Source: Mxb001 sp049431945
Lineage (GTDB): Bacteria; Actinomycetota; Actinomycetes; S36-B12
Assembly: GCA_049431945.1 (NCBI GenBank)
Contig: JBMTDJ010000004.1
Span: 1 to 64,000, forward strand
DNA: 64,000 nucleotides
Direction: 5' to 3'
Part shown: piece by piece, positions 25,080 to 34,051 of the stretch
How positions within the stretch are numbered: the first letter of the stretch is position 1
Layout of the letters: every line of letters begins with the position of its first letter
Notes under the pieces: generated by a model
What the model was told of the DNA's origin: nothing
Seen by the model: only the letters and a program-made list of their open reading frames with translations
Databases searched by the model: none
Program-made: the position numbers and the translations under genes

Positions 25080-25148
25080 ACCTGTCCAGGACCGGGCGCG
25101 GGAAGGGAGCCTGGGAGACTTCTCGGTGGAGCCCCCACACGGGCACCA

Positions 25149-25219
25149 TCCCGGCTCGTCCAATGGCAGGACAAGAGACTTTGGATCTCTGAATGGGGGT
25201 TCGACTCCCTCGCCGGGAG
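25149..25219 (+). tRNA. tRNA-Gln (TTG)
   Basis: A 71-nt cloverleaf: acceptor TCCCGGC/GCCGGGA, D-arm GTCC...GGAC, anticodon stem AGAGA/TCTCT with loop CTTTGGA (anticodon TTG, reads CAA/CAG), T-arm GGGGG/CCCTC with one G-U pair, discriminator G. CCA is not encoded. Confidence 0.95.
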
Positions 25220-25235
25220 CACGTGCGCCAGGGGG

Positions 25236-25241
25236 TAGGGT
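25236..25241 (+). promoter_or_regulatory. Possible -10 box of glmU-prs
   Basis: TAGGGT lies 54 nt before the glmU GTG. A GGAGG Shine-Dalgarno about 10 nt before the start shows that this unit has a normal leader. Confidence 0.35.
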
Positions 25242-25295
25242 GCCGACGTCGGCTGCCCCGATCGGGGCGATCCTTCTCGTGGAGGTTCGTGAGCG

Positions 25296-26756
25296 GTGAC
25301 GTCGCAGGGACCGATCGTCATCGTCCTCGCCGCGGGTGAGGGAAAGCGCATGCGCTCAGCCACCCCGAAGGTGCTGCATTCCATCGCGGGCCGGTCGCTC
25401 ATCGGGCACGTGCTCGAAGCTGCATCCGCCGTGGATCCATCTCACGTCGTCGTCGTCATCGGATCCGGCGGCGACCAGGTGCTCGCGCACCTCGAGGAGA
25501 TCGCACCCTGGGTCGACACGGTCGTCCAGTCGGATCAACTCGGCACCGGACATGCGGTGCGTGTCGCCATGTCGGCGCTCGCTGCGGCACAGACCCTTCC
25601 CGCCGCACCGATCGTCGTACTCAGTGGTGACACGCCACTGCTCACAGGGGCCACGGTGCGCCTGCTCGTGGACGGGCAGAACTCCAGTGGCGCGGCGGCC
25701 ACGCTGCTAAGCGCCGTGCTCGACGACCCCGATGGCTACGGACGCGTCGTGCGCGGTCCGGATGGGTCCGTGGATGGAATCGTGGAACACCGCGACGCGG
25801 ATCCCCAGGTGCGGCAGATCCGCGAGATCAACGCGGGGATGTACGTCTTCGACCCGATTCGGCTTCTTCCCGCACTCGACCGGCTAACGAGGGACAACGA
25901 CCAGGGCGAGGAGTACCTCACCGACGTCATCGGATTGCTGCGAGCCGAAGGTGCCAGCGTCGCCGGCATCGTCGTGCCCGACTCGCAGGAGATCCTTGGC
26001 GTGAACGATCGCGTACAGCTCGCCGAGGCGGCAGCCGTGATGCGCGATCGGATCAACGATCGATGGATGAGGGCCGGTGTCTCCATGCTCGATCCGTCGA
26101 CGACCTGGATCGACGTCGACGTCGATATCGCTGAGGACGTCACGCTCCTTCCCCAGACCTCGCTGCTGGGGCCCACCTCCGTATCGAGAGGGGCGCGCAT
26201 CGGACCAGGTACGACACTCACCTCATGCGAGGTCGGCGAAGGTGCGACGTTGATCCATGCCTGGGCCGAACTCGCAGTCATCGATGCTGGAGCGAGCATT
26301 GGCCCGTTCACCTACCTGCGGCCTGGATCGCGGATCGGTGAGCGTGCGCGCGCGGGTGCCTTCGTGGAGATGAAGAACGCCGATATCGGCGCGGGAGCCA
26401 AGGTGCCGCACCTGTCGTACGTGGGAGATGCCGAAGTGGGGGAAGGCTCCAATATCGGAGCGGCCACCATCTTCGTCAACTACGACGGCCAGGAGAAGCA
26501 TCGGACGGTGATCGGCCGACACGCGCGCATCGGAAGCGACACGATGCTCGTGGCCCCCGTGACGGTAGGCGACGGCGCCTACACGGCGGCTGGGTCGGTG
26601 ATCACCGAGGACGTGCCGCCTGGCGCGATGGCGGTGGGAAGGGCTCGCCAGCGCAACATCACCGAGTGGGTGCAGCGCAAGCGGCCCGGAAGTGAATCGG
26701 CGCGTGCCGCCGACGAGGTCCACGATCAGCCCCCGACGAGCGAGGAGACATCGTGA
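25296..26756 (+). CDS. glmU: Bifunctional UDP-GlcNAc pyrophosphorylase / glucosamine-1-P acetyltransferase
   Basis: GlmU makes UDP-N-acetylglucosamine for peptidoglycan. The 486-aa protein has the uridylyltransferase motif VLAAGEGKRMRSATPKVLH at residues about 9-27 and a substrate-site region LGTGHAVR. From about residue 250 it forms the left-handed beta-helix acetyltransferase, with YLRPGSRIGERARAGAFVE and NYDGQEKHRTVIG. The GTG start with GGAGG upstream is preferred. Its stop overlaps prs by 4 nt. Confidence 0.97.
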   Translation: MTSQGPIVIVLAAGEGKRMRSATPKVLHSIAGRSLIGHVLEAASAVDPSHVVVVIGSGGDQVLAHLEEIAPWVDTVVQSDQLGTGHAVRVAMSALAAAQTLPAAPIVVLSGDTPLLTGATVRLLVDGQNSSGAAATLLSAVLDDPDGYGRVVRGPDGSVDGIVEHRDADPQVRQIREINAGMYVFDPIRLLPALDRLTRDNDQGEEYLTDVIGLLRAEGASVAGIVVPDSQEILGVNDRVQLAEAAAVMRDRINDRWMRAGVSMLDPSTTWIDVDVDIAEDVTLLPQTSLLGPTSVSRGARIGPGTTLTSCEVGEGATLIHAWAELAVIDAGASIGPFTYLRPGSRIGERARAGAFVEMKNADIGAGAKVPHLSYVGDAEVGEGSNIGAATIFVNYDGQEKHRTVIGRHARIGSDTMLVAPVTVGDGAYTAAGSVITEDVPPGAMAVGRARQRNITEWVQRKRPGSESARAADEVHDQPPTSEETS

Positions 26757-27748
26757 GCGAGTTGAGAGTGCCCCCGAGCAAGCGCCTGGTGCTCCTCACG
26801 GGGCGAGCGCATCCCGACCTCGGCGAGGAGGTGGCTACTCACCTGGGCACCGACCTATGCCCGGTCAATGCATATGAGTTCGCCAACGGCGAGATCTTCG
26901 TGCGATTCAAGGAGTCGGTGCGTGGCTGCGACGCGTTCGTGATGCAAAGTCACACGACTCCCATCAACACGTGGATCATGGAGCAGTTGATCATGGTGGA
27001 TGCACTCAAGCGCGCATCCGCGAAGCGCATCACGGTCATCGCGCCCTTCTACGGCTATGCCCGCCAGGACAAGAAGCATCGTGGACGCGAGCCCATCTCG
27101 GCCCGTCTCATGGCCGACCTGTTCAAGGCTGCCGGGGCCGATCGCCTCATCACGGTGGACCTGCACACATCCCAGATCCAGGGCTTCTTCGATGGTCCCG
27201 TCGACCACCTATTCGCCCTGCCGCTGCTTGCCGAGCACATCTCCGATCGCGTCGATCGTGACCGCATCACCGTGGTCTCGCCCGACGCCGGTCGCGTCCG
27301 CGTGGCCGAGAAGTGGACCGACATTCTCGGTGCGCCGCTCGCCATCATCCATAAGCGTCGCGATCCCGATACCCCCAATGAGGTGCGTGTCTTCGAGGTC
27401 GTTGGCGACGTACGTGACCGCGTGTGCATCGTCGTCGACGACATGATCGATACCGGTGGCACCATCGTGAAGGCCGCCGACACCCTCTTCGAGAATGGCG
27501 CGGCCGAGGTGATCGTCGCCGCCACGCACGCCATCCTCAGTGAGCCGGCAGCGCAACGGCTTCAGGATTCGCGCATCAGCGAGGTCGTTGTCACCAACAC
27601 CCTGCCGATCCCTGAGGAGAGGCGCTTCGACAAGCTCACGGTCTTGTCCATCGCCCCACTCCTCGCCCAGGCAATCTACGAGGTCTTCACGGATGGGTCG
27701 GTCACGCGAATGTTCGAGACCCCCGAACACGTTCCCGCGACCCCCTGA
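26753..27748 (+). CDS. prs: Ribose-phosphate pyrophosphokinase
   Basis: Prs makes PRPP from ribose-5-phosphate and ATP for nucleotide, His and Trp synthesis. The 331-aa class I enzyme shows FANGEIFVRFKESVRG, the flexible-loop segment YGYARQDKKHRGREPIS, the catalytic region VDLHTSQIQGFFDGPVDH and the PRPP loop CIVVDDMIDTGGTIVKAAD. GTG overlaps the glmU stop. The glmU-prs-rplY-pth order matches M. tuberculosis Rv1018c-Rv1014c. Confidence 0.97.
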   Translation: MSELRVPPSKRLVLLTGRAHPDLGEEVATHLGTDLCPVNAYEFANGEIFVRFKESVRGCDAFVMQSHTTPINTWIMEQLIMVDALKRASAKRITVIAPFYGYARQDKKHRGREPISARLMADLFKAAGADRLITVDLHTSQIQGFFDGPVDHLFALPLLAEHISDRVDRDRITVVSPDAGRVRVAEKWTDILGAPLAIIHKRRDPDTPNEVRVFEVVGDVRDRVCIVVDDMIDTGGTIVKAADTLFENGAAEVIVAATHAILSEPAAQRLQDSRISEVVVTNTLPIPEERRFDKLTVLSIAPLLAQAIYEVFTDGSVTRMFETPEHVPATP

Positions 27749-27770
27749 GGGGTCGGGGCCCGGCGTCGGC

Positions 27771-27776
27771 TAGAGT
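27771..27776 (+). promoter_or_regulatory. Possible -10 box of rplY
   Basis: TAGAGT lies 117 nt before the rplY start. The leader between them holds a small hairpin (CGGAG-GACGT-CTCCG) and a strong GAGGAGG Shine-Dalgarno. I recognise no known riboswitch or r-protein leader. Confidence 0.3.
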
Positions 27777-27892
27777 CTGCTCGCTCCTCGGCGAGGGTGC
27801 GCTCAGCACCGTGATCGACGTGGCCGCTGGCCGCACCGCGCCGTGGCTGCAGTGCCGGAGGACGTCTCCGGACACCGACGAGGAGGACGCAC

Positions 27893-28360
27893 GTGAACAT
27901 CCGCCTGGACGCCGAGCCCCGCTCCGACTTCGGCAAGGGTGCGGCGCGCCGGTTGCGGCGCGCCGGGCGCATTCCTGTTGTTCTCTACGGCGGCGGCGCC
28001 GAACTCGTCCACCTCTCCCTTCCCGGTCACGATCTTGAGCAGGCGCTGCGCAAGCCCAAGGTGACCCTCGAGATCGTGAACGGGTCCTCGACTACCCTCG
28101 CCAAGCCGCGCGATGTCCAGCGTGACCCTGTGCGCCGCACCGTCGAGCACGTCGATCTCATCATCGTCACCGCGGCCGAGGCGCGCGAGCGTGCCGCCGA
28201 GGCGGAGATCCTCGTTGCTGAGGCGGCTGCCGCCGCGGAGGCCGCAGCCACAGCACCGGAACCCAAGGGCCCGGCCGCTGAGCCTGAGACCGCCGCCGAT
28301 GCCGAGGCGACCGAATCGGACGAAGCCGGCGACGCCGACTCCGCGGACGACGGATCCTGA
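27893..28360 (+). CDS. rplY: Ribosomal protein L25 / Ctc without the TL5 domain
   Basis: L25 binds 5S rRNA. Residues 1-92 form the L25 domain (SDFGKGAARRLRRAGRIPVVL, here split by its usual Gly-rich turn, and VQRDPVRRTVEHVDLIIV). Actinobacterial Ctc proteins normally add a C-terminal TL5 beta domain to reach about 200 residues. Here, at 155 aa, the domain is replaced by an Ala/Glu-rich acidic helix and tail (about residues 93-155). GTG 27893 has a strong Shine-Dalgarno. pth follows after 35 bp. Confidence 0.93.
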   Translation: MNIRLDAEPRSDFGKGAARRLRRAGRIPVVLYGGGAELVHLSLPGHDLEQALRKPKVTLEIVNGSSTTLAKPRDVQRDPVRRTVEHVDLIIVTAAEARERAAEAEILVAEAAAAAEAAATAPEPKGPAAEPETAADAEATESDEAGDADSADDGS

Positions 28361-28395
28361 GGCTCTTCCGGCGCGCTCGCGAGGACCGCGACGAC

Positions 28396-28968
28396 ATGCC
28401 TGCCTGGCTCGTCGTGGGTCTGGGCAATCCCGGACCGGAGTACGGCCGCACGCGTCACAACGTCGGTGCCATGGCCGTCGAGGCGCTGGCCGAGCGCTGG
28501 GGCGGCCGCCTGAAGTCCGATCGATACACCCGCTGCGACGTCTTCGACACGCGCTGGCAGGGACATCGAGTCGTCCTCGCCCGCGGACGGTCCTACATGA
28601 ACGAGTCGGGGGGGCCGGTTCGGGCGCTGGCCGATCACTTCAACATCCCGGTCGAGCGCACGATCATCGTCCATGACGAGCTGGACATCCCCTTCGCGGC
28701 GCTGAGGGTCAAGCACGGCGGTGGCGACGGCGGCCACAACGGGCTCAGGAGCATCCGCCGCGTCGTCGGCAGTGGCGACACCATCCGTATCCGCATCGGC
28801 ATCGGGCGCCCTCCGGGCCGTCAGGATCCTGCTGACTACGTGCTCAAGGCCTTCAGTGGCAGTCAGCGAGAGGAGCTTCCGGAACTTCTCGACCGTGCAG
28901 GCGATGCCATTGAGTGCGTGATCGACGACGGCGTCTCGGACGCTCAGAACAGGTTCAACTCAGACTAG
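28396..28968 (+). CDS. pth: Peptidyl-tRNA hydrolase
   Basis: Pth releases peptides from dropped-off peptidyl-tRNAs. The 190-aa protein has the family motifs VGLGNPGPEYGRTRHNVG with the catalytic His, SYMNESG, the VHDELDIPF aspartate and GGGDGGHNGLRS. Length is normal. Pairing with rplY is conserved in many actinobacteria. ATG 28396 is used. Confidence 0.97.
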   Translation: MPAWLVVGLGNPGPEYGRTRHNVGAMAVEALAERWGGRLKSDRYTRCDVFDTRWQGHRVVLARGRSYMNESGGPVRALADHFNIPVERTIIVHDELDIPFAALRVKHGGGDGGHNGLRSIRRVVGSGDTIRIRIGIGRPPGRQDPADYVLKAFSGSQREELPELLDRAGDAIECVIDDGVSDAQNRFNSD

Positions 28969-29017
28969 ATTGGGTGCTCTTCGCTGAGTCAACCCCGCGG
29001 CCTCTGGAGGCACCGAT

Positions 29018-29857
29018 ATGACCGATCCCACCCTGGACGAGGCCGCCGACATGGAACTCTCGGCCCGCGTGGCCGCCGAGGCCGGTCAGCTCCTGCTCGA
29101 GCTGCGCGAGGCGGTCGGACCGGTCGAGGATCGTGACGCCGCCGACGCTCTGCGCAAGCGGGCCGATGCGACCTCTCACGAGCTGATCGCGTCCCGACTT
29201 GCGGCGGCGCGTCCGGACGACTCGGTTCTCAGCGAGGAGGGTGCGGATGACCCTTCACGGCTGCATGCCTCGCGCGTCTGGATTGTGGATCCCCTGGATG
29301 GCACATGGGAGTACGGCCAGGGCCGGGCGGACTTCGCCGTCCACATTGTGCTGTGGCAGGCCGATGAGTCCGCGCCGGGCGGAGGCAGGCTGTCCGCGGG
29401 GACGGTTGACCTGCCTGCCCAGGGTCTGGCCCGCCGATCCGACGATGCACCGGTCGCCGTTCGCTCTCTTCCGGCCGACCGTCCGGCGCGGATCGTGGCC
29501 TCGCGCACACGACCGCCAGCGGTTCTCGCGGATGTCGTCGCGGCACTGGATTCCGAACTGCGCGCGCAGGGACATGAGCACGGGGTCGAAGTCATCGACG
29601 TCGGCTCGGTCGGGGCCAAGGTCAACGAGATCCTCTCCGGACGTGCGGAGGCCTACGTTCACGACACGGGCTTCTATGAGTGGGATGTCGCTGCGCCCCT
29701 CGCCGTAGCTCACGCGCATGGGCTCGTCGCGTCGCACATCGATGGAAGGCACGTGAGCTTCAATCGCGAGCACCCGTACGTGACGGACCTCCTCGTGGGA
29801 ATCCCAGACTTCGCCGAGAAACTGCGCGCGGCCATGCTGCGCGCGACGGGAGCGTGA
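29018..29857 (+). CDS. Inositol monophosphatase-family phosphatase, CysQ-like
   Basis: A 279-aa lithium-sensitive phosphatase-fold protein with metal and substrate motifs SEEG, WIVDPLDGTWEYG (DPxDGT) and FYEWDVAAPLAVA (WDxAA). Actinobacterial relatives act as 3'-phosphoadenosine 5'-phosphate phosphatase (CysQ) or on inositol phosphates. The substrate is uncertain. ATG 29018 is preceded by a purine-rich GGAGG. Its stop overlaps mfd by 4 nt. Confidence 0.88.
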   Translation: MTDPTLDEAADMELSARVAAEAGQLLLELREAVGPVEDRDAADALRKRADATSHELIASRLAAARPDDSVLSEEGADDPSRLHASRVWIVDPLDGTWEYGQGRADFAVHIVLWQADESAPGGGRLSAGTVDLPAQGLARRSDDAPVAVRSLPADRPARIVASRTRPPAVLADVVAALDSELRAQGHEHGVEVIDVGSVGAKVNEILSGRAEAYVHDTGFYEWDVAAPLAVAHAHGLVASHIDGRHVSFNREHPYVTDLLVGIPDFAEKLRAAMLRATGA

Positions 29858-32800
29858 CGCTCTCGGGCCTGAGTCGCGTCTTCGACGCGATCCCGGGCAT
29901 CACGACGGCGAGCGACCTCGCCGTCAAGGGCGTCGATGGAGTCCATGTCACGGCCATCCCCGAGGCCAGACCTGTGCTCGCCGGAGCACTCGGTGCGCAC
30001 GCCCCTGCGGATCGCGTGCTGCTCGTCGTGACGGCCACGGCTCGGGAGGCCGAGGAGATCGCGGACGCTGTCGCGGACCAACTGGGTGAGGGCAGTGCGG
30101 TGGTCTTCCCCTCCTGGGAGACCCTGCCGCACGAACGTCTGAGTCCTGCCGCGGATACCTCCGGTGGACGCGTGCAGGTCCTGCGGCGTATCGCTCACCC
30201 CGAAGCCGGTGATCCTCTCCGTGTCGTCTGCGCACCCGTCCGATCGGTCCTGCAGCCGCTGGTCCGGGGCCTCGCCGACGTCGAGCCGATCCTTCTCGAG
30301 GAGGGGATGGACATCGACCTCGATGACCTGGCGGCGCAGTTGGTCCTCAGGGGATATCAACGGACTGATCTCGTCGAGCGGCGGGGGGAGTTCGCGCTTC
30401 GCGGGGGCATCATCGACGTGTTTCCCACGACGGCCGATCAGCCGGCCCGCGTCGAACTGTGGGGAGACACGATCGAGGAAGTTCGCGACTTTTCGGTGAC
30501 CGACCAGCGCTCGCGTCACCATATCGGCCGCACCATGCTCGAGCCGGCCCGCGAACTCCTCCTTACGGCGGATGTTCGCGCCCGGGCTGCGGCCCTCGCG
30601 GCTGCCCACCCGGGGGCTGCCGATGTGCTCGGCCGTGTCGCCGAGGGCATCGCCGTCGAAGGGATGGAGGCCTTCGCCGGCGTGCTGGCCGAGGGCATGG
30701 AGCTCCTCGTCGACATCCTCCCGCGGGGGTCGGTGGTGCTGCTGTGCGATCCCGAGCGAATCCGATCGCGCGCGGACGACCTGGTCCGGACGTCCCAGGA
30801 GTTCCTCGAGGCCTCGTGGCACGGGGCCGCTGCGGGAGCAGCCTCGCCCCTGACGGTCGATGACCTCGATCTCGCGGCGGCGGCGTATCGCTCCGTCGGC
30901 GAGGTGGAATCCGCAGCACGGGCTAGGGGGGCTGTCTGGACGACAGACACCTTCGCGCGCGAGGGTGACGATGTCACCATCGACGCCAGGCCACTGCCGG
31001 ACCGTCGGGGCGGACTGGCAGAGGTCCTCGCGGACATCCGCGGATGGCTGGAGTCCGGACGCCGTGTCGTGGTGCTCGCCGACGGACCCGGCTCAGCCGA
31101 GCGCATCGCTACCTCGCTGTCCGACGAGGGCATTGCCGCTGTGCTCTCGCACGATCTGAGCGCTGCGCAGGGAGTGGCAGTCACCTCGGCCCGGTGGCGC
31201 GGCGGCTTCGACTCCCCAGGCGCGGGCGTGGTCCTCATCACGGAGGACGATCTCTTCGGCCAGCGGTCGCCCGTGCGCGATGCGGCGCGTATGCCCTCGC
31301 GCAGGCGACGCACGATCGATCCGCTTCAGCTCGTCCCCGGAGACTTCATCGTCCACGAGCAGCACGGCGTCGGACGGTATGTCGAGATGATCCAGCGCAC
31401 CGTGGGCTCGGCCACGCGCGAGTATCTCGTCATCGAGTACGCCGCTTCCAGGCGCGGTCAGCCGCCGGACCGGCTCTATGTGCCGAGTGATCAGCTCGAC
31501 CAGGTGACACGGTACGTCGGCGGGGAGGCTCCGTCGCTGAGCAAGCTCGGGGGGTCGGACTGGCAGCGCACGAAGGCGCGCGCTCGACGAGCGGTGCGCG
31601 AGATCGCCGATGAGCTCGTGCGCCTCTACGCGGCAAGGCAGGCCACGTCGGGGTACGCCTTTGGTCCGGATACTCCGTGGCAGCACGAATTGGAGGAGGC
31701 CTTCCCCTACGTGGAGACGCCTGATCAACTCGCGAGCATCGACGAGGTCAAGGCCGACATGGAGCGCGCCATCCCCATGGATCGGGTCATCTGCGGGGAC
31801 GTGGGCTACGGCAAGACCGAGATCGCCGTGCGTGCGGCCTTCAAGGCCGTGCAGGACGGCAAGCAGGTGGCCGTCCTTGTCCCGACCACCCTGCTCGTCC
31901 AGCAGCATCTGCGCACATTCAGTGAGCGCTATGCGCCCTTTCCCCTGCGCGTTGCCGCCCTCTCTCGCTTCCAGACCGATGCCGAGGCCAAGCGCACTCT
32001 CGAAGGTCTCGCCGACGGCACTATCGATGTGGTGATCGGGACTCATCGCATGCTCACGCCGAACGTGCGGTTCAAGGATCTCGGACTGCTCATCGTCGAT
32101 GAGGAGCAGCGATTCGGCGTCGAGCACAAGGAGCACATCAAGGCGTTGAGGACCTCTGTGGACGTGCTCACCATGTCTGCGACGCCGATTCCGCGAACCC
32201 TCGAGATGTCGCTGACCGGCATCCGGGAGATGTCCACGATCCAGACTCCCCCGGAGGAGCGGCATCCCATCCTCACCTATGTCGGGGGGTATGACGACAA
32301 GCAGGTGGCCGCGGCGATCCATCGCGAACTCATACGAGATGGACAGGTCTTCTTCATTCACAATCGCGTGGAGTCGATCGACCGCGTCGCCAGTCGCCTG
32401 CGCGACCTGGTCCCCGAAGCGCGAGTCGCCGTGGCCCACGGTCAGATGAACGAGCATGAGCTCGAACGCATCGTGTTCGACTTCTGGGAGCGACGCATCG
32501 ACGTGCTCGTGGCCACCACGATCGTCGAGAACGGGATCGACATCCCGAATGCCAACACGCTCATCATCGACCGCGCCGATGCGCTCGGTCTCTCCCAGCT
32601 TCACCAGTTGCGAGGCAGGGTGGGACGGGGTCGTGAGCGTGGCTACGCGTACCTGCTCTATCCGCCGGAGCGACCGCTCACCGAGACGGCGTACGCGCGG
32701 TTGTCCACCGTCGCCCAGCACTCCGATCTCGGCTCAGGCATGCAGATCGCCCTCAAGGACCTGGAGATTCGTGGCGCCGGCAACCTCCTCGGCGGTGAGC

Positions 32801-33348
32801 AAAGCGGCCACATCGCGGAGGTCGGGTTCGACCTTTACGTCCGGCTCGTCGGAGAGGCCCTCGCCCAGGCGAGAGGAGACGACTCGGCAGCGCCCCTGGA
32901 GGTCAAGATTGAACTTCCCCTCGACGCGCACATCCCGCACGACTACGTGCCCGAGGAGCGCCTGCGGCTCGAGGCGTATCGCGGCATTGCGGCTGCCATG
33001 ACCGACGCCGACGTGGATTCCGTCGCCGAGGAACTCATCGACAGATTCGGAGCGCCGCCGGCACCCGTGGAGATCCTCCTCGCCGTGGCCCGCCTCCGTG
33101 TGCGGGCTCGCGCTGCGGGCGTGGGCGAGATCGTGCTGGCTGGGCAGCGCGTGCGCTTCCACCCCGTGGACCTCGCCGAGTCACGTCAACTGCGCCTCAC
33201 GCGGCTCTACCCGGGGACCCTGGTGAAGCCGGCGGTCCGTACGATCCAGGTGCCGCGCCCGACCACCGGCTCGACCAGCGACATGGATCTGGTGGACTGG
33301 GTGCGGGACGTGCTCGATGTCCTCGATCCGTCGGAGGACGGTTCGTGA
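29854..33348 (+). CDS. mfd: Transcription-repair coupling factor Mfd
   Basis: Mfd removes RNA polymerase stalled at DNA lesions and recruits UvrA. The 1164-aa protein has the N-terminal UvrB-homology part (VVFPSWETLPHERLSP), the CarD-like RNA polymerase interaction domain (GDFIVHEQHGVGRYVEM), Walker A GDVGYGKTEIA, the DEEQ box, TATTIVENGIDIP-type motif V (VATTIVENGIDIPNANT), QLRGRVGR and the C-terminal TRCF domain. GTG 29854 overlaps the stop of the phosphatase gene; the longer reading starts far inside that gene and is not credible. Confidence 0.96.
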   Translation: MTLSGLSRVFDAIPGITTASDLAVKGVDGVHVTAIPEARPVLAGALGAHAPADRVLLVVTATAREAEEIADAVADQLGEGSAVVFPSWETLPHERLSPAADTSGGRVQVLRRIAHPEAGDPLRVVCAPVRSVLQPLVRGLADVEPILLEEGMDIDLDDLAAQLVLRGYQRTDLVERRGEFALRGGIIDVFPTTADQPARVELWGDTIEEVRDFSVTDQRSRHHIGRTMLEPARELLLTADVRARAAALAAAHPGAADVLGRVAEGIAVEGMEAFAGVLAEGMELLVDILPRGSVVLLCDPERIRSRADDLVRTSQEFLEASWHGAAAGAASPLTVDDLDLAAAAYRSVGEVESAARARGAVWTTDTFAREGDDVTIDARPLPDRRGGLAEVLADIRGWLESGRRVVVLADGPGSAERIATSLSDEGIAAVLSHDLSAAQGVAVTSARWRGGFDSPGAGVVLITEDDLFGQRSPVRDAARMPSRRRRTIDPLQLVPGDFIVHEQHGVGRYVEMIQRTVGSATREYLVIEYAASRRGQPPDRLYVPSDQLDQVTRYVGGEAPSLSKLGGSDWQRTKARARRAVREIADELVRLYAARQATSGYAFGPDTPWQHELEEAFPYVETPDQLASIDEVKADMERAIPMDRVICGDVGYGKTEIAVRAAFKAVQDGKQVAVLVPTTLLVQQHLRTFSERYAPFPLRVAALSRFQTDAEAKRTLEGLADGTIDVVIGTHRMLTPNVRFKDLGLLIVDEEQRFGVEHKEHIKALRTSVDVLTMSATPIPRTLEMSLTGIREMSTIQTPPEERHPILTYVGGYDDKQVAAAIHRELIRDGQVFFIHNRVESIDRVASRLRDLVPEARVAVAHGQMNEHELERIVFDFWERRIDVLVATTIVENGIDIPNANTLIIDRADALGLSQLHQLRGRVGRGRERGYAYLLYPPERPLTETAYARLSTVAQHSDLGSGMQIALKDLEIRGAGNLLGGEQSGHIAEVGFDLYVRLVGEALAQARGDDSAAPLEVKIELPLDAHIPHDYVPEERLRLEAYRGIAAAMTDADVDSVAEELIDRFGAPPAPVEILLAVARLRVRARAAGVGEIVLAGQRVRFHPVDLAESRQLRLTRLYPGTLVKPAVRTIQVPRPTTGSTSDMDLVDWVRDVLDVLDPSEDGS

Positions 33349-33388
33349 TGAGCACACATGTGATCGGGCGCGAGGAAGCAGGAGAATC

Positions 33389-34042
33389 GTGAAGGTGCAG
33401 TCCGGGAGCGGAGCGGTGCGAGCGGCACGACGTCTCGTCGTAGCGGCGGTGGCCATCCTCGCGCTAGCGGGTTGCTCCGGCCTCGGGCAGGCCGGAGCGG
33501 CGGCCGATGTCGGTGCCGTCCAGATCTCGACAGAGACCCTCGCCGGCGATGTCGCAGCGGTGCAGGAGCAGCGGGGCGTGGCCGCGGGCACCGCGGATAC
33601 GGCGCTCACCTTGAGCGTGCTCCAACGCTTGATCATCACCGAACTTGTCGACCAAGCCACCTCCGCGCAGGGCGTCACGGTGACGCAGGGCCAGATCGAT
33701 GCCGCGAAAGCTCAGCTCGAGGCGCAGTTCGGCGGACCTGACGCACTCGTTGCCGCCTACCTTGACGCTGACGTGCCTGTCTCGGGGATCTTGCGCCAGG
33801 TCGAACTCTCGCTCCAGGTGCAGCAACTCGGCGCCACGCTCGTTCCGGATGCGGACCCCACGGGTCAGCAGCAGGCGGTGCTCCAGTACGTCACCGGCTT
33901 CGGGATTCAGGAGGGAATCGCCGTCAGCCCGCGCTTCGGCACGTGGGATGCGGGCGCCCTCAGGATCGGGCCGCTGCCGAGCGACCTCTCCACCGCGGTC
34001 GAGGTCGCAGATCCCCTCGCTGAGCTGGTCCCGGCTCCGTAG
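33389..34042 (+). CDS. SurA N-terminal-like lipoprotein
   Basis: A 217-aa predicted lipoprotein with a type II signal peptide and lipobox LAGC (Cys29). A SurA/PrsA-type N-terminal helical domain follows (about 45-160). No parvulin rotamase domain is present, so it would act as a holdase-type chaperone for exported proteins. The position between mfd and mazG is conserved; M. tuberculosis has the unrelated-looking lpqU nearby. GTG 33389 has AGGAG 5-10 nt upstream, and longer readings lack a signal peptide start. Confidence 0.8.
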   Translation: MKVQSGSGAVRAARRLVVAAVAILALAGCSGLGQAGAAADVGAVQISTETLAGDVAAVQEQRGVAAGTADTALTLSVLQRLIITELVDQATSAQGVTVTQGQIDAAKAQLEAQFGGPDALVAAYLDADVPVSGILRQVELSLQVQQLGATLVPDADPTGQQQAVLQYVTGFGIQEGIAVSPRFGTWDAGALRIGPLPSDLSTAVEVADPLAELVPAP

Positions 34043-34045
34043 GCT
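34040..34045 (+). promoter_or_regulatory. Probable -10 box of mazG within the preceding stop codon
   Basis: TAGGCT uses the TAG stop of the lipoprotein gene as its first three bases and ends 6 nt before mazG ATG 34052. This implies a separate leaderless transcript. Confidence 0.42.
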
Positions 34046-34051
34046 CGCGCC

